The notes: a model not told the origin generated them from the letters alone. Shown: positions 1-6,447, counted from the stretch's first letter. The stretch is DNA of 6,447 bases from an uncultured Lachnospiraceae bacterium (GCA_947177925.1 CAMWWJ010000198.1:1-6447), one strand, 5' to 3'. Numbers and translations: made by a program.

Positions 1-1
1 G

Positions 2-160
2 GGAAATGATATGGTAGCCGAGGGCAGGGAAAGCCGATTTAAGCTGTTAAATGATATGGCGGTAAGCCGGAATCTGGAGGAATATGAATCAATGGAAGAA
101 ATCGCCGTGGAATATGCCAAAAAGGTATGGCAGTGTGAGCAGTTGTTTACCATGAAGTAA
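2..160 (+). CDS. C-terminal end of an unrecognised protein (partial, 5' end outside window)
   Basis: The frame beginning at base 2 is open to a TAA at 158-160 and encodes 52 residues ending in QLFTMK. The fragment is charged and looks mostly helical, with no signal, membrane segment or motif that I recognise. It stops 17 nt before the preferred start of the next gene, so it is probably an upstream member of the same operon as the Hsp70-like and coiled-coil membrane proteins. Evidence that it is coding: the reading frame is continuous from the window edge, codon use resembles the neighbours, and a ribosome binding site for the next gene follows directly. Function cannot be assigned from this tail. 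Confidence 0.7.
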   Translation, partial: GNDMVAEGRESRFKLLNDMAVSRNLEEYESMEEIAVEYAKKVWQCEQLFTMK

Positions 161-166
161 AGAGGC

Positions 167-172
167 AGGTGG
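167..172 (+). promoter_or_regulatory. Ribosome binding site that decides the start of the Hsp70-like gene
   Basis: AGGTGG (one mismatch to AGGAGG) lies 5 nt before the ATG at 178. A GTG at 169, which would lengthen the protein by three residues, overlaps this site and has only AGAGG at 161-165 very close to it. The ATG at 178 is therefore the better start. Confidence 0.6.
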
Positions 173-177
173 GATAC

Positions 178-2334
178 ATGGAACAGAGAAAGGAAGAAGG
201 GGAAAGAATACATAAGAGACAGTTGGCAATCGGCATGGATCTGGCCGGGGATTACCTTCAGATAAGTTACTTGTATTTAGATGAGGAAAAACCGGTTACC
301 TTAAGGCCCGGTGCATTAGAAGAATATAATATCCCCATGTGTCTTGCCAAACGACATGAGATGAACCAGTGGGCCTTTGGCATGGAAGCATTAAAATGTG
401 CGGAATTGGGAAAAGGTATACTGATAGGAGATTTATACAGTCTTGCAAGAGAGGGGAAAACGGTGACTGTGGAGGATGAGGAGCTTTCGGGAGAGGAGCT
501 GTTTTTGCTCTATATGAAAAAATGTTATTCCCTTCTTCAGTTTATTATCAGCGGAAATGAAGCAGTGTCTCTTATGATTACGGTGGAAAGCTTAAAGGAT
601 GGTGTGGTAGAGCTTCTGGATAAAGTGAGGGAGAAACTGCCTCTTGATGACAGCCGGATTTTTTTCGGGGACAGACAGGAGTGTCTGTATTATTATGTAT
701 TGAATCAGCCGGAGGAATTGTGGCATTATCAGGTAGGTGTATTCGACTTTACGGCAGATACATTAAAGTCTTTTACCTTTTCCAGAAATATCCATACAAC
801 ACCTATGGTAGCTGTGGTGGACAGAGAAGATTATGAATCAATCAGGAGCTGTAAGGAATTTGAGGATGAAGAAGAGAAGAAAGAATATTTGAGGAAGCTG
901 GATGAGCAGTTTCTTGAACTCTTGACCGGTTATGTGGATGGAAAGCTTTTATCCAGCGTGTATTTTATAGGAGCGGGCTTTGGGGGCGCATGGTATGAAA
1001 ACTCCCTGCGTTTTTTGTGTAAAAGCAGAAGGGTTTTTGAAGGAAACAATCTGTACAGCAAAGGAGCCTGTTTTGGAGCAAGAGAACGAGTCCAAAGGAG
1101 CAGCCATGGCAGCGCCCACATTTATTTAGGGGAAGAAAAGCTGAAAGTGAATTTGGGCATCCAGGTAAAATCAAAAGGAAAGGCAGCATATTATCCCTTG
1201 CTGGATGGAGGAGAAAACTGGTATGAAGCAGAAAAAAGCATAGAATTTATCATAAAGGGCAGAGCCTGTCTTGCGTTTCTAGTTACTCCTCTGGAAGGAG
1301 GCGCAAAAAAGGAAATACCCATGTATTTGGAAGACTTTGAAAAAATAAGCCAAAAGGGCAGCCGGATTTCTTTAAAGCTTTTCATGAAAAGCGGGACAGT
1401 GATCCATGCCTGTGTGCGGGATGAGGGTTTTGGAGATTTCTGCCCTACCTCCGGCATGAGCTTTGAAAAGGAATTTTCCATAGAGGATGGGAAAGAGCCG
1501 GTTATGGAATGCAATATTTCTTTATGTACAGGCACATACGGAGCCCTGCCCTTGAAGCTTAATAAAATCAATAAAGGTATTTACTCCATGGAAGAGCTTT
1601 GTTACTATTTATGTGAAAACGTATATCTTTTGGACAGGGATCTTATGACGGAGGAGCTCATAGACTGGATTCATGAGCAGTGTGCCATGGAGGTCCTTGC
1701 CCAAAAGCTCAGGGAGCTGTTACACTTTGGCGGTTCTTTGTCAGCTTTTGTTTCCATGATTTTAGAGGAGTGCCATTATGAAAATCCGGAGGATATAAAA
1801 AGGCTTGAGAACGTTTTAAAGGAAAATGAGAACTTATCCGTGTATGAAAGAAAGAAAAACAGGGCGGATTATCTGTTGAAGGAAAGGAAATATGTACTGG
1901 CAGTAACGGAATACGGAAAGCTTTTTCAGGAAATCGGCGGCAGGGATAAGCCGTTTGCGGGCAGGGTACTGCATAATATGGCATGTGCCTATGGAAAGCT
2001 GCTTTTCTTTGAAATGGCAGCAAAGTGCTTTCAGGAAGCATATACCTGTACCGGTGAGAAGGATGAACTGAGAGGATTCCTGCTTTGTAAAAGAATGGAG
2101 ATGGAAAAAAAGGAGTATGTAGCATTTACTTCTTTGGAGGAAGACTATTATGAAGCGGCACTTGAGCTGGAACAAAAAATGGGGCCGTTGGAAAAAGCAT
2201 GGATGGAATCGGATGAGAAAAAGCGGCTGGATGAAATAAAAATCTGTAAGGAAAAGCCAGGCGCTTACCATCAGGCAATGACAGAGCTGTTGGAACAATG
2301 GAAGGAAGAATATTTAGATAAGGTGTTAGCATAA
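178..2334 (+). CDS. Diverged Hsp70-like protein with C-terminal TPR-like region, probable pseudo-ATPase
   Basis: The protein is 718 residues from the ATG at 178. Hsp70/actin-fold landmarks appear in order: IGMDLAGDYLQISY (18-31) in place of the phosphate-1 loop GIDLGTTNS; FGMEALKCAE (67-76), like the VGxxAkrqa strand; DRQECLYYYVL (165-175), like EPtAAAlaYGL; VFDFTADTL (188-196), like the DLGGGTFD phosphate-2 loop; and VYFIGAGFGG (261-270) with YSKGACFGA (293-301), like the adenosine loop and the DEAVAxGAA end. Residues about 325-435 are beta-rich and resemble the Hsp70 substrate-binding domain: SGTVIHACVRDEGFG (405-419) lines up with NGILxVxAxDkgTG. Residues about 465-718 are helical, with TPR-like repeats near 563-626. 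The glycines and the catalytic lysine of active Hsp70s look lost, so ATP hydrolysis is doubtful. There is no signal peptide or membrane segment, so it should be cytosolic. The Hsp70 assignment rests on visual alignment; the cellular role is unknown. It sits 4 nt before the membrane coiled-coil gene, which may be its partner. Confidence 0.8.
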   Translation: MEQRKEEGERIHKRQLAIGMDLAGDYLQISYLYLDEEKPVTLRPGALEEYNIPMCLAKRHEMNQWAFGMEALKCAELGKGILIGDLYSLAREGKTVTVEDEELSGEELFLLYMKKCYSLLQFIISGNEAVSLMITVESLKDGVVELLDKVREKLPLDDSRIFFGDRQECLYYYVLNQPEELWHYQVGVFDFTADTLKSFTFSRNIHTTPMVAVVDREDYESIRSCKEFEDEEEKKEYLRKLDEQFLELLTGYVDGKLLSSVYFIGAGFGGAWYENSLRFLCKSRRVFEGNNLYSKGACFGARERVQRSSHGSAHIYLGEEKLKVNLGIQVKSKGKAAYYPLLDGGENWYEAEKSIEFIIKGRACLAFLVTPLEGGAKKEIPMYLEDFEKISQKGSRISLKLFMKSGTVIHACVRDEGFGDFCPTSGMSFEKEFSIEDGKEPVMECNISLCTGTYGALPLKLNKINKGIYSMEELCYYLCENVYLLDRDLMTEELIDWIHEQCAMEVLAQKLRELLHFGGSLSAFVSMILEECHYENPEDIKRLENVLKENENLSVYERKKNRADYLLKERKYVLAVTEYGKLFQEIGGRDKPFAGRVLHNMACAYGKLLFFEMAAKCFQEAYTCTGEKDELRGFLLCKRMEMEKKEYVAFTSLEEDYYEAALELEQKMGPLEKAWMESDEKKRLDEIKICKEKPGAYHQAMTELLEQWKEEYLDKVLA

Positions 2335-2338
2335 GGAT

Positions 2339-3535
2339 ATGAAAATTTTTGATAAGCTATTTAGGAGAAAAAAGAATCAGGAAACCGAGGGGTTTCAGGA
2401 AGGCATGGAGGAAACAGGGGAACAGGAAATCAGTCTGGACAGAGAGGATATCGATGTTTTTGATGAAGCCCAGAGAAGCCAGTTCGTGGAAAGCTGTCTG
2501 GAGCAGATGGCGGAAGCTTCCCGTGAAATAGAGTCCCTGAATGGAGAGTATGAGCTGGTAAACTCTTATTTAAAGGATATGGAGGAAGTGGAGCAGATCA
2601 AAGGAGAGGATAAGAAGGAGCTTGATGAACATGCCAGCGGAATTGTAATGCTTTCTTTTGATTCCAAGCAGTATCAGGGAAAAAAGCGGGCCATAAGCGC
2701 TAAAGATTACAGCAAGATGGAACGGTTAGAGGCTGTGGCGGATGAGGGAATGGCCAAAATCAAAGAGGCGGAGGACTATCAGAATGCCATCCATCAGGAT
2801 CTACAACGTCTGGAAGGAGAAAAACATGCCTGTCTGTACAGAAAGCATGAGGCGGGTGTGGGAATTTCGAATATCAGGGGAATGGCAGTTATCTGTGTAT
2901 GTGCCGTATTTGCCTGTATGGCTCTGTTGGCCTTTTTGCAGTTCGTCCTTAAGATGGAAGCAAAGATTGGATATATTCTGACAGCCGGCATAGCAGCTCT
3001 GGCATTGACGGCGCTGTACCTGAAATACATGGAAAACCTGGAGGAAATGAAAAGAGCATCCGGCAGCCTGAATAAAGTAATACTGTTGCAGAATAAGGTG
3101 AAGATCCGATATATCAATAATACAAACCTTCTGGAATATTTATATGCCAAATATGAGATTTCATCCGGCAAGGAGCTGGAAAACCTGCGCAGGCTGTACA
3201 AAGAAGAGAAGGAAGAGCGACAGAGAATCAGGAAGGTTGAGGAGGATCTGGACTATCATCAAAAGCAGTTGATACGTGTATTAAAAAGATATCACCTGTT
3301 CGATCCAATCATCTGGCTCCATCAGGCGGAAGCATTGTTAGACAAAAAGGAAATGGTAGAGGTCAGGCATAATTTAATCGTCAGAAGGCAGAACCTTAGA
3401 AGGCAGATGGAATATAACACAGAGCTGGCCAACCATGCAAGCAGTGAGTTAAAGGAGCTGGTAAGGGAGCATCCTGCATTTGCTGATGAGATTTTGGGAA
3501 AAGTGTCGGAATATGAGAAAAAAACAAAAAAGTAA
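2339..3535 (+). CDS. Coiled-coil protein with central two-helix membrane hairpin, function unknown
   Basis: This is a 398-residue protein that I do not recognise. The basic start MKIFDKLFRRKK is followed by an acidic linker (about 13-45) and long charged, heptad-like helices (about 45-170). Two hydrophobic segments follow, about 181-204 (GMAVICVCAVFACMALLAFL) and about 210-230, separated by a short loop. A second helical, coiled-coil-prone arm (about 232-398) ends in a lysine-rich tail. This layout suggests a membrane hairpin with both arms on the same, probably cytoplasmic, side. The gene starts 4 nt after the Hsp70-like stop. The nearest purine-rich stretch, AAGG at 2333-2336, is only 2 nt from the ATG, so translation is probably coupled to the upstream gene. 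A later ATG at 2405 has no better spacing. I infer that it anchors or partners the Hsp70-like protein; no enzymatic motif is visible. Confidence 0.85.
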   Translation: MKIFDKLFRRKKNQETEGFQEGMEETGEQEISLDREDIDVFDEAQRSQFVESCLEQMAEASREIESLNGEYELVNSYLKDMEEVEQIKGEDKKELDEHASGIVMLSFDSKQYQGKKRAISAKDYSKMERLEAVADEGMAKIKEAEDYQNAIHQDLQRLEGEKHACLYRKHEAGVGISNIRGMAVICVCAVFACMALLAFLQFVLKMEAKIGYILTAGIAALALTALYLKYMENLEEMKRASGSLNKVILLQNKVKIRYINNTNLLEYLYAKYEISSGKELENLRRLYKEEKEERQRIRKVEEDLDYHQKQLIRVLKRYHLFDPIIWLHQAEALLDKKEMVEVRHNLIVRRQNLRRQMEYNTELANHASSELKELVREHPAFADEILGKVSEYEKKTKK

Positions 3536-3536
3536 A

Positions 3537-3566
3537 TTGACAGAAGAGTTGTTCTAATGATACTAT
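3537..3566 (+). promoter_or_regulatory. Sigma-A promoter of the amino-acid ABC transporter operon
   Basis: A perfect -35 TTGACA (3537-3542) is followed after 18 nt by TACTAT (3561-3566, 4 of 6 matches to TATAAT). TG at 3558-3559 makes it an extended -10 (TGn). Transcription should begin near 3573, giving a leader of about 63 nt before the binding-protein ATG. The -35 starts 2 nt after the stop codon of the preceding gene. Confidence 0.7.
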
Positions 3567-3589
3567 TGCAACGTGATAGAAACCCATAA

Positions 3590-3606
3590 AGATTAACGTG
3601 TAATCT
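3590..3606. promoter_or_regulatory. 17-bp palindrome in the transporter leader, candidate operator
   Basis: AGATTA and TAATCT form perfect 6-bp inverted arms around a 5-bp centre, ACGTG. The element lies about 17-33 nt downstream of the predicted transcription start, where a bound repressor would block transcription. As RNA it would be only a weak A/U-rich hairpin with no U tract, so a DNA operator is the likelier reading. I do not recognise the regulator. Confidence 0.45.
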
Positions 3607-3635
3607 AAGAAAAGCGGTTATCGGGAGGAGAAGAT

Positions 3636-4424
3636 ATGAAAAAAGTATTAGCGGTTGCAGCTATGGCGCTATTGTCCATAAGCATGCTCACAGGATGCCA
3701 GAAAACCGAAAAAGAAACTTTTACGGTAGGCTTTGATGCGGAGTTTCCACCATATGGATACATGGATGAAAGCGGAGAATATGTAGGCTTCGACCTGTCT
3801 CTTGCAGAAGAGGTATGTAACAGAAGGGGCTGGGAACTGGTAAAGCAGCCTGTTGACTGGGATGCAAAGGATATGGAATTATCATCCGGTACCATTGATT
3901 GTATCTGGAACGGATTTACCATGAACGGACGGGAAGATAAATATACCTTTACAGTTCCTTATGTGGATAACAGCCAGGTGTTCGTGGTTGCTGCTGACAG
4001 TGGCATTTCCACCTTTGAGGATCTGGCAGGAAAGGCAGTAGCGGTTCAGGCGGATTCTTCTGCTCTGGCAGCATTAACGGATGAAGAGGACAATGAAGAA
4101 AATCTGGCGCTGACAGCTACCTTTGGTTCCCTGACACAGTTTGCCGATTATAATACAGCATTTATGGATTTGGAAGCAGGGGCTGTGGATGCGGTTGCCA
4201 TGGATGTGGGAGTAGCGGATTATCAGCTTTCCAGCAGAGACGGCAAATTCGTAAAATTAGATAAGCTGCTTGCTACGGAACAGTATGCGGTAGGTTTTTT
4301 ACTTGGAAATGATGAATTGAAAAATCAGGTGGAAGAAACATTGCTGGAAATGGCAGAAGATGGTACCTTTGCAAAAATTGCAGAGGAATGGGGGCTTTCT
4401 GACAGTGTTTGTTTAGGAAAATAG
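3636..4424 (+). CDS. Polar amino-acid ABC transporter substrate-binding lipoprotein
   Basis: This 262-residue protein is a periplasmic-binding-protein-like lipoprotein of family 3 (SBP_bac_3), anchored outside the membrane to capture an amino acid for import. The N-terminus MKKVLAVAAMALLSISMLTG ends in the lipobox LTGC, with the lipidated cysteine at residue 21. Family features follow: VGFDAEFPPYGYMDESGEYV (31-50), GFDLSLAEEV (51-60), WNGFTMNGRED (91-101) and AGAVDAVAMDVGVADY (181-196). In this family the arginine (here R99) typically holds the ligand carboxylate and an aspartate (here probably D190) the amino group. The length is typical. The start has a strong site, GGGAGGAG (3623-3630), 5 nt upstream. 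It is the first gene of an importer operon with a permease and an ATPase downstream. The ligand (for example glutamine, cystine or a basic amino acid) cannot be told from the sequence. Confidence 0.93.
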   Translation: MKKVLAVAAMALLSISMLTGCQKTEKETFTVGFDAEFPPYGYMDESGEYVGFDLSLAEEVCNRRGWELVKQPVDWDAKDMELSSGTIDCIWNGFTMNGREDKYTFTVPYVDNSQVFVVAADSGISTFEDLAGKAVAVQADSSALAALTDEEDNEENLALTATFGSLTQFADYNTAFMDLEAGAVDAVAMDVGVADYQLSSRDGKFVKLDKLLATEQYAVGFLLGNDELKNQVEETLLEMAEDGTFAKIAEEWGLSDSVCLGK

Positions 4425-4432
4425 AAATGGGC

Positions 4433-4454
4433 GGGACTGTTTGATAACAGTCCC
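4433..4454 (+). other. Intercistronic RNA hairpin between binding-protein and permease genes
   Basis: GGGACTGTT (4433-4441) pairs perfectly with AACAGTCCC given as 4446-4454 (read A-ACAGTCCC), a 9-bp stem closed by the tetraloop TGAT. Only three T follow before CC, so it is not a full rho-independent terminator. It lies 8 nt after the binding-protein stop and 20 nt before the permease start. The probable role is protecting the 3' end of the binding-protein message, or partial termination, so that binding protein is made in excess of permease. Confidence 0.7.
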
Positions 4455-4474
4455 TTTCCAGTCTGGAGGATATT

Positions 4475-5125
4475 ATGGACGTTGTAACGATGCTTTCCCA
4501 ATTGGGAAAAGGTATGCTTACTACCGGAGAAATTTTTATATTGACCCTGCTTTTTTCCCTGCCTTTAGGACTGGTGCTGTCCTTTGGAAGAATGGCAAAA
4601 AACGGTGTCTTAAGAACTGTCACAAAGCTGTACATATCCGTTATGCGGGGAACCCCCCTGATGCTTCAACTGCTTGTGGTTTATTTTGCCCCCTTTTATT
4701 TATTTGGAATGAAGATTTCTTCTTCCTATCGCATCGTTGCGGTTATTATCGGATTTGTGCTGAATTATGCGGCTTACTTTGCGGAAATATACAGAGCTGG
4801 AATTGAATCCATTCCGGTAGGGCAGTATGAGGCGGCAAAGATACTGGGGTATTCCAAAGGGAAGACTTTTTTCAGGATCATCCTGCCTCAGGTAATCAAA
4901 CGAATCCTGCCTCCGGTAACCAATGAAGTGATTACTCTGGTAAAGGATACGTCTCTTGCATTTGTGCTGGCAGTAACGGAGATGTTTACGATAGCCAAGC
5001 AGATAGCGGCAGCGGAAAAGAGCATGCTTGCTTTTGTGGCAGCGGGAATTTTTTACTATGTATTCAATCTGCTTGTAGCTTTTGTAATGGAAAAAATAGA
5101 AAAGAAACTTTCTTATTACAGATAG
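4475..5125 (+). CDS. Polar amino-acid ABC transporter permease (HisMQ/GlnP type)
   Basis: This 216-residue integral membrane protein forms the channel of the importer. It has hydrophobic helices at about 17-37, 61-80, 86-106, 155-178 and 185-205. The polar amino-acid permease signature RGTPLMLQLL is at 58-67. The cytoplasmic coupling loop that docks on the ATPase (EAA motif) is at about 119-138, starting EAAKILGY with the conserved glycine. Length and topology fit the HisM/GlnP family. GGAGG at 4465-4469 sits 5 nt before the ATG at 4475. As the only permease gene between the binding protein and the ATPase, it probably acts as a homodimer, as in GlnHPQ-type systems. An intercistronic hairpin precedes it and may lower its expression relative to the binding protein. 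Confidence 0.93.
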   Translation: MDVVTMLSQLGKGMLTTGEIFILTLLFSLPLGLVLSFGRMAKNGVLRTVTKLYISVMRGTPLMLQLLVVYFAPFYLFGMKISSSYRIVAVIIGFVLNYAAYFAEIYRAGIESIPVGQYEAAKILGYSKGKTFFRIILPQVIKRILPPVTNEVITLVKDTSLAFVLAVTEMFTIAKQIAAAEKSMLAFVAAGIFYYVFNLLVAFVMEKIEKKLSYYR

Positions 5126-5137
5126 AGGAGGAATTAG

Positions 5138-5887
5138 ATGAATTTATTGGAAATCAACCATATGCAAAAGTCTTTTGGCGCATTGGAAGTGCTAAAGGAT
5201 ATTTCCCTGTCAGTAAAGGAAGGTGAGGTAGTTTCAATTATCGGACCAAGCGGTTCCGGCAAATCCACGTTACTGCGCTGTGCCACTCTTTTGGAGCAGA
5301 TGGACAAAGGAGATTTGATTTATCTGGAGCATTATGCGGCAAGAGAGGCAGAGGGTAAGAGCATCTATGCCAAAAAAGGAGAGCTTAAGCAGATACAGAA
5401 ATACTTTGGACTGGTGTTTCAGAATTTTAACCTGTTTCCTCATTTTACCGTGATAAAAAATGTAACGGATGCTCTGATTACAGTGGATAAGGTATCTAAG
5501 GAGGAAGCCAGGGAGCGGGGAGAAAAACTGCTTTCCCAGCTGGGGCTTTTAGAAAAGGCAAATGCATATCCCTTTCAGCTCTCCGGCGGGCAGCAGCAGA
5601 GGGTATCCATAGCAAGGGCATTGGCGCTTCAGCCAAAGATTCTGTTCTTTGACGAGCCTACCAGCGCATTGGATCCGGAGCTTACCGGCGAGGTGTTAAA
5701 GGTAATCAAGGAGCTTGCAAAGGAAAAAATGACCATGATTATCGTTACGCATGAAATGCAGTTTGCAAAGGAACTTTCCGACCGTATTATTTTTATGGAG
5801 GACGGAGTTATTCAGGAACAGGGAACACCCGAAGAAATCTTTGCCTCCCAAAATGAACGGGTACAGAATTTCATAGGAAAGTTTTAA
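5138..5887 (+). CDS. Polar amino-acid ABC transporter ATP-binding protein (GlnQ/HisP type)
   Basis: This 249-residue cytoplasmic ATPase powers the importer. All catalytic elements are intact: a candidate A-loop aromatic, F13; Walker A GPSGSGKST (36-44); Q-loop VFQNFNLFPH (93-102, Q95); ABC signature LSGGQQQR (148-155); Walker B ILFFDE (168-173, E173 as catalytic base); D-loop SALD (176-179); and switch histidine H205 in VTHEM. Length and sequence match the GlnQ/HisP/TcyC group, which work as dimers docked on the permease EAA loops. Residues about 64-88 form a charged insertion before the Q-loop, as is common in this family. A perfect AGGAGG (5126-5131) begins right after the permease stop, 6 nt before the ATG, so this is the last gene of the operon. 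The substrate is not determined by this subunit. Confidence 0.95.
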   Translation: MNLLEINHMQKSFGALEVLKDISLSVKEGEVVSIIGPSGSGKSTLLRCATLLEQMDKGDLIYLEHYAAREAEGKSIYAKKGELKQIQKYFGLVFQNFNLFPHFTVIKNVTDALITVDKVSKEEARERGEKLLSQLGLLEKANAYPFQLSGGQQQRVSIARALALQPKILFFDEPTSALDPELTGEVLKVIKELAKEKMTMIIVTHEMQFAKELSDRIIFMEDGVIQEQGTPEEIFASQNERVQNFIGKF

Positions 5888-5895
5888 AAGGTTTA

Positions 5896-5924
5896 TTGAA
5901 TAATAGGGACAGATTGATTATAAT
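5896..5924 (+). promoter_or_regulatory. Sigma-A promoter of purC
   Basis: TTGAAT (5896-5901) and a perfect TATAAT (5919-5924) are separated by an ideal 17 nt. Transcription should begin near 5931, giving a leader of about 52 nt. That is too short for a purine riboswitch. No convincing terminator of the transporter operon lies between its stop at 5887 and this promoter. Confidence 0.75.
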
Positions 5925-5982
5925 ATTTTCGTATGAGAAGCAAATGTGTATAGAAGCAGTATTAAGAAAAAGAAAGGATTGC

Positions 5983-6447
5983 ATGGAAATGGAAAAGAAA
6001 GAGTTACTTTATGAAGGAAAAGCAAAGAAAGTGTATACGACGGAGGATCCGGATGTGTTAATCGTGGACTACAAGGATGATGCCACAGCATTTAACGGAG
6101 AAAAGAAGGGCACCATCGTTGGAAAGGGAGTCATCAACAACCGCATGACCAACCATGTATTCAAGCTTTTGGAAAAGGAAGGAGTACCTACCCATTTCAT
6201 TGAAGAGTTAAGCGACAGAGAAACGGCTGTAAAGAAAGTGGAAATCGTACCTTTGGAAGTGATTATCCGGAATGTAGCGGCAGGAAGCTTTTCCAAGAGA
6301 CTGGGCGTGGAAGAGGGAACTCCTTTTGCAGAGCCTACCGTGGAATTCAGCTACAAGAATGATGATCTGGGGGATCCGCTGATCAACGATTATTTTGCCA
6401 GGGCATTTTCTCTTGCTACCTGGGAAGAAATCGAAACCATCACGAAC
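5983..6447 (+). CDS. purC: Phosphoribosylaminoimidazole-succinocarboxamide (SAICAR) synthetase, N-terminal part
   Basis: PurC joins CAIR with L-aspartate using ATP to give SAICAR in cytosolic de novo purine synthesis. The window holds 155 codons of the roughly 235 usual; the frame is open to the edge. Visible landmarks are LLYEGKAKKVY (8-18), the N-terminal ATP-binding strand pair; DDATAFNGEKKG (32-43); the SAICAR signature VPLEVIIRNVAAGS (89-102); and YKNDDLGDPLIND (124-136). The later DxKxEFG-type signature lies beyond the window. The start is chosen at 5983, 4 nt after AAGGA (5974-5978). An ATG at 5989 (two residues shorter) is also possible, and an in-frame ATG at 5944 has no good ribosome site and lies only about 13 nt from the predicted transcript start. 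The gene has its own promoter and is likely the first of a purine gene cluster, which cannot be seen here. Confidence 0.96.
   Translation, partial: MEMEKKELLYEGKAKKVYTTEDPDVLIVDYKDDATAFNGEKKGTIVGKGVINNRMTNHVFKLLEKEGVPTHFIEELSDRETAVKKVEIVPLEVIIRNVAAGSFSKRLGVEEGTPFAEPTVEFSYKNDDLGDPLINDYFARAFSLATWEEIETITN

Noticed and set aside
169..177. GTG start extending the Hsp70-like protein by three residues
   Set aside because: The GTG overlaps the best ribosome binding site (AGGTGG), which is correctly spaced for the ATG at 178.
1834..2298. Long open frames on the minus strand (also 1709-2125 and 1191-1571)
   Set aside because: They lie wholly inside the Hsp70-like gene, lack ribosome binding sites and known motifs, and have compositions typical of antisense shadows of a purine-rich coding strand.
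178..3535. Membership of a known anti-phage system (for example Wadjet-like, because of coiled coils)
   Set aside because: No SMC Walker motifs, nuclease motif or other defence domain is visible in either protein; the Hsp70-like reading fits better.
3543..3560. Short inverted repeat AGAA/TTCT within the promoter spacer
   Set aside because: The arms are only 4 bp and there is no wider symmetry.
4441..4806. Open frame of 121 codons on the + strand overlapping the permease start
   Set aside because: It is out of frame with the clearly recognisable permease, and its translation matches no family I know.
5893..5903. A/T-only palindrome TTATT-G-AATAA overlapping the purC -35
   Set aside because: Five-bp arms made only of A and T are expected by chance in such a region; it is not enough to call an operator.
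5925..5982. Purine riboswitch in the purC leader
   Set aside because: The leader after the predicted transcription start is only about 52 nt, and no three-way junction or conserved loop pattern is visible.

Overview
The window looks like chromosomal DNA of a low-to-mid GC anaerobic Firmicute, most likely a Lachnospiraceae (Clostridium cluster XIVa). This is judged from purine-rich AGGAGG-type ribosome binding sites, sigma-A promoters of TTGACA/TATAAT type, the style of the amino-acid ABC transporter proteins and the clostridial look of the PurC sequence. The genus cannot be named from the sequence alone. All genes lie on the + strand, and no tRNA, rRNA, mobile element or CRISPR array is visible.

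Region 1 (1-3535) is the end of an operon of uncharacterised proteins. It holds the last 52 codons of an unrecognised gene, then a 718-residue protein, then a 398-residue membrane protein. The 718-residue protein reads as a strongly diverged Hsp70: a degenerate actin-like ATPase half, a beta-rich part resembling the Hsp70 substrate-binding domain, and a helical C-terminus with TPR-like repeats. The 398-residue protein has a two-helix membrane hairpin between coiled-coil arms. Tight spacing (17 nt, then 4 nt) suggests co-transcription. An inferred picture is a cytosolic chaperone-like scaffold working with a membrane partner; its function is unknown, and this is the part of the window most worth following up.

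Region 2 (3536-5887) is a complete polar amino-acid importer operon: lipoprotein substrate-binding protein, one permease (so probably a homodimer) and an ATPase. It has its own promoter starting 2 nt after the preceding stop codon, a perfect 17-bp palindrome just downstream of the predicted transcription start, and a perfect 9-bp hairpin between the binding-protein and permease genes that probably sets expression ratios.

Region 3 (5888-6447) has a near-consensus promoter and the first 155 codons of purC (SAICAR synthetase, de novo purine synthesis), cut by the window end. No convincing rho-independent terminator separates any of the three units, so read-through between them is possible.
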